DNA of 64,000 nucleotides. Origin: Morella rubra. Taxonomy: Eukaryota; Streptophyta; Magnoliopsida; Fagales; Myricaceae. The stretch is from positions 5,983,550 through 6,047,549 of the forward strand of contig CM025856.1 of assembly GCA_003952965.2 (NCBI GenBank), read 5' to 3'. Both the position numbers and the translations under genes were made by a program. The notes under the pieces are model-generated. The model searched no databases. It saw only the letters and a list, made by a program, of their open reading frames with translations, and had not been told where the DNA came from. Shown here one piece after another: positions 47,189-59,760 of the stretch (position 1 is the first letter of the stretch; each line of letters opens with the position of its first letter).

Positions 47189-47618
47189 GTGTGAGGTGGG
47201 AGTGGGAGTGGGAAACCCAAAACTGCAGGAGAAGCCAAAAGAAATAAAAGCAAAAGCCAAAAGAGAGAGGCTCGAAGAAACAGACAGCGAGTTGAAAGAA
47301 AGAAAAGCCAAGAGGGAAAGGGGGATGTGTTGAAATCTGCTCCATACACACAGAGGGTGAACTTCTCAAGTGAATGTGTTTTATGGGGAGGAGCGTGGTT
47401 TTCGTTTGTACGCAGTCTGATGGAGAAGGGATAACGCACAAACATCCAAAAACTGTTCCTATTTGTTGACCCAACGCCAATGCCTCCAAAGCCCACTGTT
47501 TGCTGCAATAATAACAGTAGAGCTTCCCCGTCCCCCCCAACATTGTCCCTTTGATTGCGATGTTCATGGAAATTGACATGGGAACAAGATGCCTAACCCT
47601 AATGCTTCTTTGCTTCAT
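46845..47618 (-). other. Gene-leader-like segment with small ORFs (right copy)
   Basis: Mirror of 41899-42670. The (GA)n tract at about 47154-47188 differs in length from the left arm and shifts the long frames, while the small ATG frames downstream are unchanged. That favours a leader over a long coding region. The adjoining 46436-46844 holds nothing assignable. Confidence 0.3.
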
Positions 47619-49565
47619 GACTCATACTAATTAGCAGCATCTTTTCAAACACAAATAACATAAATATATTGGGGGATTGAAAATCCCTATTGGGTTTTCC
47701 CTTAGTATATAATATTCATTTTATATCTAAGATTTGAATGGAACGGATTAAGAAATAAAATAAGGGGTTCAATCAATTTAGTTTGACCGTATCATTTTGG
47801 GAGGTTAAAAAAAACCCAACTTTAGAAAGTGGGATTATTTTGTTTATTAACATGATGGGTTTCCTAATTAGTAAGGAGCATAATTGAGGAATCGCCTTTT
47901 CCCCACTTTTGACTAAGGTCAAATTGCCTTTTTATAAGTGCTTCTCCTATTATAATGTGAATGTGCATGGAGAATATCCCTCGCTCAAAATAGTTCTTAA
48001 AGGGAGTGAAAAGCGTGGCACAAACTTAGCCACCATCTTATATTTATTTTATTTTTCTACATTTATATTTTTATCTTCCTGTTTCTGTCATTCAAAGGTG
48101 ATAATAACGGTCCTCATTCAACTAACACATCAATAAGTTTTATCGGGTCTAAATCGAATTAGCTAGCTCATTAATAGTTCAATTACTCTTTATTTTTTTT
48201 ATTTAGTAAATTCAATCTCCGCCTTAACGTATTGACTTAATGAGATCCATTTACAATGACATAGGACCTTACTCTTACAGCCATGACATTAATGAGTTTT
48301 ATTGACTATCTAGATCAAGTTAACCCATGCATTAATAATTCAACTGCTCCGTGTTCTTTTTTCTTTTTTTTTTTTTTCCTTCTAGCAAATTCAATCTGGA
48401 CCGTTAATGTAATTTATTAATATATTGACTTAAATGAGAACCATTTATTATAACCTATTCGGACCAAAACCTTGCCCTCCCTGTACATTTTAATATAAGA
48501 TATATCACATTTTAATATAAGATATATGGAGAAAATAAATAGTTCGTCTCATAACAATGGGTCTTATGAATCTCTACTTCATACTTCAAAATTTATCTTA
48601 GAGCCTTGTAATTTTAGCATTAAAGATGAGCCCCTCTCAGCAAGAAAATTTGAAGCAATTGCACTAATTACCATATACAAATTCCAAAGTATTTTGTTTC
48701 TTTTTTTTGTTTTGCTTTATAAAATTTAGCTTGTTCTCCATGTCACTTAGCGCTGAATCTTGTGAGGTAAATAATACAGAAAGAATTTTAAACTTCCTGA
48801 TGCTATATAACAAAAATCACTTGTTGATTTGATTTGATTTTTTTTTTTTTAATTTTTTTTTATTGTTTTTGCTTGATGCATTAAGGATAGTTTAATATCT
48901 TACCCTTGATTCCTGAAGAGAGGTGGACTTGGAACTAAAACAGTTACTTCTAAGTCTCCACGCCATGCCAATTGCCAAGGAATGGGGCTCAGCGCGACTG
49001 CTCGTAGGACGAGATTCACGCCCATATCTCAAACTGTCGGATTCATGCACTCTGCCTCTAGTGGGATAGAAAGTAAGAGAATTCCTACGTGTCCTCCACA
49101 TCAACATTGTTTCGTGGGCTTTCTTTAAACACGCCCATAGGTACTTCCTAATGGATTCTCTAGTAGATAAAAGTGCTGCTCTTTTTTGTGCTCGAATAAG
49201 AAGTTTCCAATTGTCGAATTTATCCCTACCGTTTTTTTTTTTTTTTGAAGTGTGGCCATAAAGGCTCTCATTTGCTGAGTAGCTGGAGAGGTATTGGATT
49301 CAGTCATAGTTATCACACTCAAAAATAGAAACTTTATCATAGTCCCACTAAAATTAAAATAAAAAAATAATGTTAGGCTTCGATCCAATGATCCGCAACT
49401 CTACTCTCGCTAAATACCGATAGGTTTGTTTAAAAAAAAAATACCTTAATTAAAAATCTAACATATATAAGTAAGATAGGAATCATTCATTTACAAACCA
49501 AAGGATTCCTACAAGAGACATACTAAAATATATTTTTTTTTAGTCGTCAAGGAAAATCTTTGTAA
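47619..49565. other. AT-rich intergenic DNA (right arm)
   Basis: Mirror of 39963-41898. The same gag-like broken frame lies at about 49070-49290 on the minus strand. No gene is supported. Confidence 0.3.
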
Positions 49566-49829
49566 AATAATGCCAAGGGATGAGCTCGGGTGGTTATTGG
49601 TTAAGACTTGGGCTTGAAGTGTGCTCTCCTTGAGGTCTCAAGTTCAAATCTTCTTAAGTGTAAATAATTATTTAGAATCACCTCAACAGTAAAATTGAGT
49701 GGTTTGGGGGCTACATAGTCCAAGAGTTACTGTGGCGTTGAACTTAATTTATGCAGGTATTGGATTAATATCGTTTAAATTTTATGCACGTGAATGGATG
49801 CTCGAGTTTTTTTTATTATAAAAAAAAAA
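49566..49829 (+). mobile_element. tRNA-derived SINE (right copy)
   Basis: Mirror of 39699-39962. Box A-like sequence lies at about 49580-49605 and box B-like GGTCTCAAGTTCAAATC at about 49634-49650. The duplication CTTTGTAA is at 49558-49565 and 49830-49837. Confidence 0.8.
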
Positions 49830-49923
49830 CTTTGTAAGATTTATAAAGAGACTTACTCCTGAATCAGTAAAAGCTAAAGCAAACTCAAAAGAGTTCATGA
49901 ATTTTTTTTTATATATATATTTT

Positions 49924-49926
<3 letters not shown>

Positions 49927-49963
<37 letters not shown>

Positions 49964-49971
49964 TTTTTTTT
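49927..49971. repeat. Long poly(T) tract replacing left-arm sequence
   Basis: About 32 consecutive T, then AA, then about 12 T. The mirrored left-arm stretch (39535-39610) instead has a mixed AT sequence including CGCATAGTCC. The replacement is specific to this arm. Confidence 0.85.
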
Positions 49972-51169
49972 TGATATTTTGTTATTTTGCCGATTTTTTC
50001 TTTTAAATAAACAAGCTAAACTTTAAATCATTGAAACTTTTTGTTTCTTTGAGTATCCTTTCATAGTATTTTTTATCTCCTACGCATGTGTACATTTACA
50101 ACTTACTCCAAAAATTAAAACAAAAAATACAAACTCCACTCGGAGTTTTATTTTGAAGTATCAGATCTCGGTTTTCATCGTTAAACCCAAAAACCAACCA
50201 AAAAAAAAAAAGCATCGTCGTACAGACATGGGACCCGGATATAGGGCGCCCAATGGAACACGTGGCGAGACGGAGAATCAAAGGCGCTTGGTGGTCCCAT
50301 TGCATGCTTGGCAATGATCATAGCCTGCCTGCGTTGAATTTTCAAGACGATTTAGCCCTGAATAATTGATATTTTTCTCCTTCTTCGCTCATTTTCAGGT
50401 TTTTGTAATTCTGGGAAAAGATCTTCCACTGCCGTGGGACAACGGGGACCGTTTTGTGTTGGATCCAAAATCTACAGTGACAAGACGTGTCGTGATTACA
50501 AAACCTCTCACTCTCTGTACGGCTGCTTATTTTTGTTCATGTCTTCTGCGTAAATTTTTTTAAAAAAAATTAATGTAAATGTATTTTTTATTATCTCTTC
50601 TAATTGCACTATATAACAATTAATTCTGATCCGTTACAGTACAAATTTAAACGTATTTGAGTACGTTACAAAAGCCAAAAGAATCAGTACCGAACAAGTT
50701 CAAACTGTGTACTTCTGTAGACGAGGATTGAGGAGCCCAACCAAGGGTACAAAGGTCATTAAGCGGAAGTCCAGTAGGGTTCAGACGGACTCCGTTTGTC
50801 GTCGCTTGTCCCAGGCGTCGGCCGCACCCGCACGCACGGATGGCTCCCGATTTGTCCCTCCCTAGTCCGTTCCCTTCCCTCTTTGTTTTAGCTCTCCGAA
50901 AAAACAAAAAGAAAAATAAAAAAGGATTTAATTCCTTTAAAGTTTAGTTATTGCGTCAGAAATTAAAACTTACGAAAAAACAAAAAACAGAAAAAAGAGA
51001 AAAAGCTTATATAATAATTATAGTTTAGATAGGTAGGTCCCACGCCACAGTTCTCTTTCGGCCGCTTACTTTGTCGTCTCTATCGTCCGCATTGGGGGCC
51101 CCTCGTACGTTAGCAATTGTCTCTACATGTTTGCTAGCGTGCGCTCTTTTCTTATCGTTCACTCCCTCC

Positions 51170-51209
<40 letters not shown>

Positions 51210-51487
51210 CAGTTTTATTGCACTGAGGATTTAACATTATCTTAGACGGGAGAAAGGACAAGAGGTTAGGGGGGCTGTTGGCTTGGCATTCCTCCCGGTT
51301 AACCAAGCTATCGTATAGGGGCGAGGTACTGAGTAGTAGTAAGATCAAGGACTTGTTTGGTTCTTTGAAAGTGTTTATTTTTGGATATGTAAGGGCGCGT
51401 AAAGGGAGTTTTCTCTGATTCTCAGAGGAGATCTATAATTGGAGGTGAGGATTTGTCGTTGAACCGTTTCGCTGAATTACTAGTTTG
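49972..51487. other. GID1 upstream region (right arm)
   Basis: Mirror of 38031-39534. It should contain the GID1 promoter and leader; CTTATATAATAAT at about 51006 is a possible TATA element, far (about 480 bp) from the ATG. No other gene is recognised. Confidence 0.35.
51173..51205. repeat. (TC)n microsatellite in the GID1 leader region (right copy)
   Basis: A 33-bp tract against 21 bp in the left arm. Confidence 0.9.
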
Positions 51488-53402
51488 ATGGCCGGGAGTA
51501 ATGAAGTCAACCTCAGTGAGTCCAAGGTATTATCTGGATTAAATTTGATTCGTTCAATATTTGGATTGCATCTCTTTTGTTTGGTCAGAGTTGGGGAGTA
51601 TTATTGCCTAAAATATGGTCTCATGGGCATCAGGTTCCCAGAGTACTGATTTTCTTCTCGGAAAGTTAATTTATACCGTTATTTTTGCTTTTTATCTGCT
51701 CGTTCCCGTTTGGATTTGGGGCACTTTAAAACAAGAAATGGGTTCGTTTCAGAACATTGCTGCTTGTAATTTCCATTTCTTGCGTTGTGGTTTTCTTCTG
51801 GTAATCTGCTTGTTTCAAATTTTTTTTACTGAGTCTGGTGCGTTTCGGGGGCTGGTCTGTCTGGAGTACTGATATCAATAAGTGCGCTTGTCTTCTTTAC
51901 TTCACTTTGTGTTTTGTGCTTGGTTTTCTTGGGTTAGTTTAATTCTAAAAATCAGAACCTTTTCTTTTGTTGATTTGCCCTTGTTTTTTGAGTATTGGGT
52001 TTTCAGAGGACGCCACCATGGAGTTATCAAGGTGCTTTCTTGCTTATCTGTGGGTGTTGAGTTCACGGTTTTGTTCGGGAAAGTTGCGTGGTAACTTCTC
52101 ATAGAATATGATTTTGATTGGAAGGTCCTCTGACATTGCAAAGTGGTTTTGTTGCTTATTTTGTGAGTTTTGGGGTTTTGCTACTTCTGTTATTGTTTAT
52201 TTATGGACCAGCTGCATGTTGTTGCTGAAAGAAAGAATCTGTTGAACATATTGATGCAAAACTTGGCAAACAGACTATTCGTTTTCAGATTAAAGTGCCT
52301 GGATATATTGATGGGTATATTTACTATTTTTGTCACATTTACCTGTTATGCTGAATTGTGATATTTTCTGATTTTTCTTTTTTTGCTTTTTAACTTTATT
52401 TGGGCAAAGATGGTTGTACCTCTGAATACATGGGTCCTTATCTCCAACTTCAAGTTGGCGTACAATCTTCTTCGTCGCCCTGATGGTACTTTCAACCGGC
52501 ACTTAGCAGAGTTCCTTGATAGGAAAGTAACAGCCAATGCAAAGCCGGTGGATGGAGTTTTCTCGTTTGATGTAATTATTGACCGCAGTACTAGCCTCCT
52601 TAGCCGGATATATCGACCAGCCCTTGGCGAAGAACCTCAGTTAAACATTGTTGATCTTGAGAAGCCGGTGACTGCTGAGGTTGTCCCAGTGATAATCTTT
52701 TTTCATGGTGGAAGCTTTGCTCACTCCTCTGCAAACAGTGCTATATATGACACTCTATGCCGCCGACTAGTGGGGATTTGTAAGGCTGTTGTTGTCTCTG
52801 TGAATTATCGCCGTGCACCTGAGAACAGGTACCCATGCGCTTATGATGATGGCTGGACAGCTCTCAAGTGGGTTAGTTCGAGGTCATGGCTTCAAAGTAA
52901 GGACTCAAAAGTTCATATATATTTGTCCGGGGACAGTTCTGGAGGTAACATTGCACATCATGTTGCTTTACGAGCAGTAGAGTCGGACATTGAAGTTTTG
53001 GGAAATATACTGCTCAATCCAATGTTTGGTGGGCAAGAGAGAACTGAATCTGAGAAGCGATTAGATGGGAAATACTTTGTCACTCTCCAAGACCGGGATT
53101 GGTATTGGAGAGCATTTCTACCTGAGGGGGAAGATAGAGACCATCCAGCATGCAACCCATTTGGTCCTCAGGGTAAAATTCTTGAAGGCATTAAGTTCCC
53201 AAAGAGCCTTGTTGTGGTGGCTGGTTTGGACCTTGTTCAGGACTGGCAGTTGGCTTACGCCAAGGGGCTTGAGAAGGCTGGCCTAGAGGTGAAACTTCTG
53301 TATCTGGAGAAGGCAACCATTGGGTTTTACTTGTTGCCTAACAACAACCACTTCTATACTGTCATGGATGAGATAAGCAACTTTGTGAGTTCTGACTCTT
53401 GA
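51488..53402 (+). CDS. GID1: Gibberellin receptor GID1 (right copy)
   Basis: Exons 51488-51526 and 52410-53402 encode the same 343-aa protein as the left copy. The intron is GT-AG: the donor follows TCCAAG and the acceptor is GGCAAAG before ATG. The start was chosen at 51488 because exon 1 gives the conserved GID1 N-terminus MAGSNEVNLSESK; the longer frame opening at 52383 is intron read-through. HGG, Ser189 and Asp287 are kept and the catalytic-His position is Ile317. Alternative-frame translations also match the left copy, so the nucleotide sequence is essentially unchanged, and no net indel is seen from about 35413 to 38030 relative to its mirror. The two copies are divergently transcribed about 13.5 kb apart, start codon to start codon. 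Confidence 0.95.
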
Positions 53403-56119
53403 TAGACTTAACTTACTTAAAGACAGTCACTCATAACATATCCTTGAGATTTCCCTCGGGTTATTGTAGAGGTTGTGTGGAGCATATAAGATTGTGTAGT
53501 ATTACTACTTACTGTTGCTTGGTCACGGCATCACTAGGATTCTGCTTCCTGGAGTCTGGTTACTCTTCTTGGTATATGGCTAGGCTTGATTTTTGGGTGC
53601 AGAAGTTATGGTTCAGCATGTAGCTGGATCAGGATGTGGTGGAGATCCTATTGTCTGGAAAAACTATGGTATTGGTTTGATGAAGTTTTTATGGCAGCAG
53701 GATCCACCTGACGTAGTTAGCAGACCCACCAAATTTAAGATTTACCCATTTTGCCTTCCGACAATGCAGGGGAGGAGGACAAGAGTGCCGGGGGTAACAT
53801 TTGGTGGCCGATCAATTGGGATTGGTGCCTTGCTAGTGTCATATACATGTATCTATATCTAATTTTAGAACATGGAGAGGAGAATGTCCGTGGTATTGTG
53901 ATCCTGTATGTTCGTATATATATATAAATATATATATATTTATATCTATATATGTTGTCTAGCTTGTATGAAGTGTTTGCTTATTTTCCCTCTCCGTTTT
54001 TTCCCGTCCATTTCATTTGGGGTTATTCTCTATGTTGTGTTCATGTTGACAGTGTACTTGGCAACTGTAAATAGAATGCTTTTTGGAAACATTGGCAATG
54101 TCTGACTTCAAGTGGCTTCCCCATCTGTATATACTTTTGAATGTTTTTTTTCAAATGCGACAATGGTCTGAGTTATGTCCGCCTTAGATGAAATGGTGTT
54201 TGCATTCTAAATATTTGGTCATCCTAAAATTTTGGTGCAACTCGTGTGGTCTACTTTTTTTCTTCTCTTTTGGGGCAACTCGTGTAGTCTACTTACTATG
54301 CCATTGAGGGAGATCGAGTTAGCCTCGCAAGTCCCTGAATTGTTGTTCTCAGTGACTTGGAGCCTGGGATGTGTCAGATAAATGCAGAAAGTTTGGGTTG
54401 CTTTGAGGGGAAATATTGCTGCATCTAGTGGTGGTTGGGGTTTGGATGTTTCCAAGGGACCCCATGAGGTAGCCCTTGTAAGCTGTAGAGATTTGCTTCA
54501 CAATGATGCAAGAATATTGGGGTAATGGTAAGGGACAGCTAAGCTTTTGAAAACGACAGACAGCCCTATTTAATGGCCTTTTGAGGCCCCCAACTCCCAA
54601 AGTTAAAGTACGCTCTTAGAGTGACATGTAACATATTTTCTTTTTAAAAGTAAAGTTCTTAGGGGTGTATACACGTTGGATTTTCAATGACTGAATTAAA
54701 TGGATATAAATCTGCTTATCTATTTATAAGTAATAATCAGAAAACCAAAAAATAAAAAATCAAGGACCGTTAGGTGCCTCTTAAAAGGCTTATTTCGTTA
54801 GTTGTTCATTTGTATAGTACCTAATTTTTAGATCCTAATCTTTTATAATTCAGTCAAATAATATGGTTAACTCAGACAGAGAAGAGAACAGCTTAGGTCT
54901 TACGTTGTTTTTATTAAACTTTAGAAAACGTAGGTCCCACAATATATGGTGTGCATTTAATAGGATCGAGATTTTTTACATTTCGCCGGTATCTATAACT
55001 CTCTGTCCAACAATTTGAAGAGAGACTGACAAAGTAAGAATTAAATGCTCATAGGTGCACATTATCGGAGACTTCAGACATGTGGCATTAAATATGAAAA
55101 CTTTACTTATCTCTCTTAGAGTTACAAATAATTATCTCATTTTCAACCCAAAATGCGGGACGAGCAAGATGTTGTTTTTTATATTAATGCTTAATTATTA
55201 TTATAGTCTTTATGTTACTTACTTTTAACAAATTAGTTATTAAGGTATAATTTTGAACGAGATGATTTTTATAGTTCAAGATATGCTATCCAACCTTGAA
55301 GATTGACATCTCAACCTTTAACCCATATGGTCTTTAATTGATTATTTTTTTTTTTAAAAAAATATATATGTATGAAAAATAGATCATAAAAACTATTCCG
55401 TTCAAAATTATATTTAATGACTAATTTGTTAAAATTTAATACTATAATAATTATAAATAATTAAGTCTTATATTAATTACCGACTATGGGCATGCGACTA
55501 TGCTATTCAACGTCCGCTCGTGTCTTTTCCATTTTGTTAACTTCCATGACATGAGTGATAGAGTTTGACAGGAAAGAAATTTTCCCAAACCAAACTCGCT
55601 AATTTATTAATGGAAATAGAAAACCTGTCTCCAACCCGCCTGATCTTTACTTTTATTTTGCTTAGGGGGAGTCGACCTAACGCGACAGTCGCGACTCAAC
55701 TTTAAGCCTTACAATATTAGAGCTCTAATATTTAATAAAAAAAAAAAACACTACTTATTCCACACACAAAATATTTGCTCAATCTCATGTCTACCAAATA
55801 CCTTAAAACTTGTTTAGAAAAACAAAAATACCATAAAAATCTAAGATACCGAAAACATGGATTGTAGGTGCAATTATGTCGTATTTTAATATTAGGAATT
55901 GTCAATGATATAAGAAGAAATAAATAATTGATAAAGTGCTTGGCACACCACTATACAGGACATCCAAATACTCGACAAACCGTATCAAGTGTTAGTGTAA
56001 ATTCGAGTCACACACTGCTAAGTAAGTTTTAAACTTAACGATAAACGTGACAATGAGACCAAAAGTGCATGCACCTAATTAAGAAAGCAAACTTATAGGA
56101 CTGCAAAGTAACTCCCTGG
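53403..56119. other. GID1 3' region and AT-rich intergenic DNA (right arm)
   Basis: Mirror of 33401-36115. The first ~700 bp is probably GID1 3' UTR, with an (AT)n tract near 53916-53951. Apart from the fold-back element at 55179, no gene is recognised. Confidence 0.4.
55179..55474. mobile_element. AT-rich fold-back MITE (right copy)
   Basis: Mirror of 34045-34340, with a few substitutions and A/T-run differences in the centre. Confidence 0.55.
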
Positions 56120-56525
56120 GTATTTTTTTTTAAATGTACTTTTCACTTATGAATTACCATATATGTTGTATTTTATACCATAAATTTTCATGTTTGAGAG
56201 ATTGCACCCACAAATTGTTTATTCTCAATACATTGCAACATTAGTCTATTTTCGTCAAACTGAAAGGAAATTAATTTTTTTTTAATACGAAATATCAATT
56301 ATACCTTTTAAATTTGAGATTACATTTAAGAGTGTAATTCTTACTGCGTTAAAAAAAAAGAAGAAATAAAATTCCGTTCAATTTGAAGGAAAAAATAAAT
56401 TGATGGTTCAAAATGTTAAAAATTGATAATTTATAAATACTATATCTCAAAAATGATAGTTTAATGTGTAAATTATAAAACCTTTGATAATTTGAAAAGT
56501 ATATATTTTTTATTTAAAGATAAAA
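56120..56525. mobile_element. Fold-back MITE, same family as 46121 (right copy)
   Basis: Mirror of 32995-33400, with several transition differences close to one end. Confidence 0.55.
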
Positions 56526-56719
56526 AATACTGTATGTTCAACGTACGTACCGTGAAATGTCAAAATTGAGAATGAAGTTTGAGCCACATGTAATAGTAAT
56601 GAATATGAGGCCGGAGCCTTCACATGGCGGCAACAGAAATCAGATGAAATCATAAATGCGACAGCCGAAAGTACAAAATAGCTGGATAATTATCTTCACG
56701 GTACAAATAAATTTATAAA

Positions 56720-57116
56720 GGGTTAAATATATTTTGTCCCCCTCGTTTTTAGGGTCATTTATATTTTGCGTCTTGATGTATTATTTTTGACACATTAGAT
56801 CTTTTTAACTTACACATTTTTTCACTTTTGGACCCCGCCACCCAAATTGTTCATTAATTTAGACGGATTCCGTCAAAACGTGGGGTGCAATATGTACATA
56901 CGCCTAAAGATAAGAAGGGCAATTGTACATACGCCAAAAGATAAGAGGGACAATGTGTATAAATTTTGACGGAATCTATCTAAATTAACGGGCAATTTGG
57001 GTGCGGGGTTCAAAGTGAAAAAATGTGTAAGTTAAGAGGTCCAATATGTCAAAAATAATACATCGGAATGCAAAGTGTAATGACCCAAATATAAGGGGCA
57101 ACAGTGTATTTAACTC
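56720..57116. mobile_element. MULE-type fold-back MITE (right copy)
   Basis: Mirror of 32408-32811, flanked by ATTTATAAA (56711-56719 and 57117-57125). It differs from the left copy by several substitutions and 1-bp indels. Confidence 0.85.
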
Positions 57117-57319
57117 ATTTATAAAAACTTTCTATGGTGCTCTGTGCGTACACCTGTCAGTACCAAAGTCCGTATGGTTTTGGCCGTAAATACACCTATC
57201 TTTATCTTTCTACCAATAAAAGGTTAATACAGAAGATAGAAGCTGCCAGCGATCACCTTGTCCTCTGTGTTTGTCTTTTTCAGCATCTCAGATGCCGAGT
57301 TCTAAAACTTCTGTAGCTA

Positions 57320-57855
57320 ATGGCAGCCAGCCACAATCGCAGGATTATTGTGATTTTTTTTTTCCCTCTGGGCAAATGCAAAACGCGGAGATTACAAAGA
57401 TGTCAAGAGAAATTCCAATTTCACAAGTCAAGGACTGAAAACCCAGTGGATTTCCCATGGATTAGACTCCTTCCAGCCTCTGGAATAACCGAAGCCAGTA
57501 GAAGAGGATGGCAGAAGATCATATTAGAGTGTGATGCAGCCGACGTTATCAGATCTATCAAGGCTTTCCCTAAAACTGGATTTGATAGCGAGTGATATCA
57601 GATGCCACTTGAATTCGGTGCAATCCTGGCAAGTTCAGCATGTGAATCGAGATGCAAATTATGTTGCATGCCATCTTCCTCGTTGGGTACCTCCAAGATT
57701 GATATTAAAAGTTTACTCTCTTTTTTTGACTTTTTTTTTTTTTTAAACTTTGTTGGCTTTACGAGGCGTCGGACCCTCTTTAGATTTCTTGTGTTAGTTT
57801 TTCCTTCTTTCTATATTTTCAACGAGAAGTAGTTGAGTCTTTGATCAAAAAAAAA
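57320..57855 (+). mobile_element. 5'-truncated LINE fragment with RNase H domain (right copy)
   Basis: Mirror of 31670-32205. The RNase H blocks lie at about 57480-57590 and, in another frame, 57590-57690. The 3' UTR ends in a poly(A) run at 57847-57855. The poly(T) tract near 57730 differs in length from the left copy. Confidence 0.75.
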
Positions 57856-59760
57856 GGAAAAAGAAAAGAAAAGAAAAGAAAAGTACTGTCCTAATAAGCC
57901 CCCACCCGAGGCCAAAATTCAATTTGGATTCTTTAAGTTTTAAAAAGGACAATTTGTGTTTTGAATATGGTTAATTATTGCGTTTCATTTGATTTGAAAA
58001 AAATAAAAAAATTCAGTCATCAATATAATTTAATATTTTATTTTTTAAATTTTAATAATTTTATTTTGAAAGGACATTTTAATCCTTTTCAAAATATAAA
58101 GAGGCGTGAATCGCAATTTTAAAATTTAAAAAGTCAAAATTATTTTTGGCCTATAATTAGGGCTACTATGAGTATGACATTATAAGAAAAAAAAAAAAAT
58201 ACTTACCAGCCTCAGTGTCTGCCAATTGATAGATGTTCATTCAATACCCTGAAACCGAAAAGGCGAAAAACGGTAAAAGCGTGGCATATGGTCATTATAG
58301 ACTAACCTCTCTCCTCCTCCACTTCCTTCGTCTTCCTCCTTTTTTCTCAAGTTAGAAAGGAGGGACTGGTATGAGAAATGAAGCCTAGAATCAATGTCAA
58401 CATAACCTGAGATAGAGCATAGCATAGCATGACAGCAATAATCTTACACATCCCCACGGACAAGAGTCAAAAGAATAGGTACTTGTTCACTAGAAAAGCT
58501 GATAAACATCATCAGCTATTATGATAGCAGCTTTCTAATCAAAAGACTTCTCATATTAGACAAGATTGCAAGCACAGAATAGCATCATTGGCCCTTCGCT
58601 TCATCTTTAGAACCAAAATGCATATGGCCTAAAAGAGACCAAAAAAAAAAAAAGGAGATTGAATTACTTAGTTCGACCAAACAACATAAATACGTGACAA
58701 ATGCTACAAAAGAGGTATTGCTTAGATCTAATGTTAAGACGCTGCTCTGCTTGTGCAGTGTGTACCTTTTGCTGCAGTAATCATCCATTCAAGTTTCTGC
58801 CTTCCATCTTCTCTTTATTCAAACAAAGAGAATAAAGAGGGAGCCGTCAACATCTGAATGAACACCAAGAGCCAACTGGAAATGACTACTAAATAAAATG
58901 AATGGAAGCAGACATCTCCAAGAAGCAAGCCCATCATCGAATTAAAGAGATACAGCAACATATGCCTGAAAAAACGTACACAACCACGTCTTTTTCTCAG
59001 GCTTCCCAACCGCAATCCTATTGTAAAACCCCCATCTTTGCTCCTCAGCAAATCAAGAAACTATGTTCCATTTCAACTCAATTATCAACAGGTCAGAGAC
59101 CCCATACTGCAGTCATCTTCAACACGGACAAAAGTGAACCCAAGTTGATGGCCTTCATCTCTACTAAAACCTACAAATTATCAAATACCTTTCGGCATTC
59201 CAGTATAGGAATCCCGGCTAATCCACTGTCTTTACAGTCATTCATAACCACTTTATTGTTATAGCATTAGACAGATAGGAAACATCAAGGATTTGGAATG
59301 ACAACCCAACTTAGAGAACTAATGTTGCACGGAATTTTAGTAGCTTAAGAAATTGCAGCCTCTCATCATCATCCTAGGGCTGTATATGACATTGGAATAG
59401 AATAAGAATGTAGCACGTAGATCGTACTTATATTTCTAAACAATACTTTTCAAACAGTCGAAGAACATACGACCAGTGAAGACAAATAAACAAAATAACG
59501 GCAAAGGAAAACACAATATGATGAACGGACGCTAAGCAGCATGTGGACAGATTAGAGATCTTTCATATTATTATGAAAAAAGCAGTTAGAGAGATTTGAC
59601 GATATACTGATTCAGCAGTTCTAAGAGAAATATCCTTCTCTTAAAGTAGAGTCCACAAAGTATCAAAATGACATTAGCTTTCTCCAACAGGAACTTGATT
59701 AATTGTTCCTAGAAGCAAAAGCAACTTGTCCGGACAACATAAAGATCAAAACTTCACCAC
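57856..59760. other. Intergenic DNA and 3' region of the coiled-coil gene (right arm)
   Basis: Mirror of 29763-31669. No gene is recognised. Several 1-bp differences from the left arm lie near 57890-58260, mainly in short homopolymers. Confidence 0.4.
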
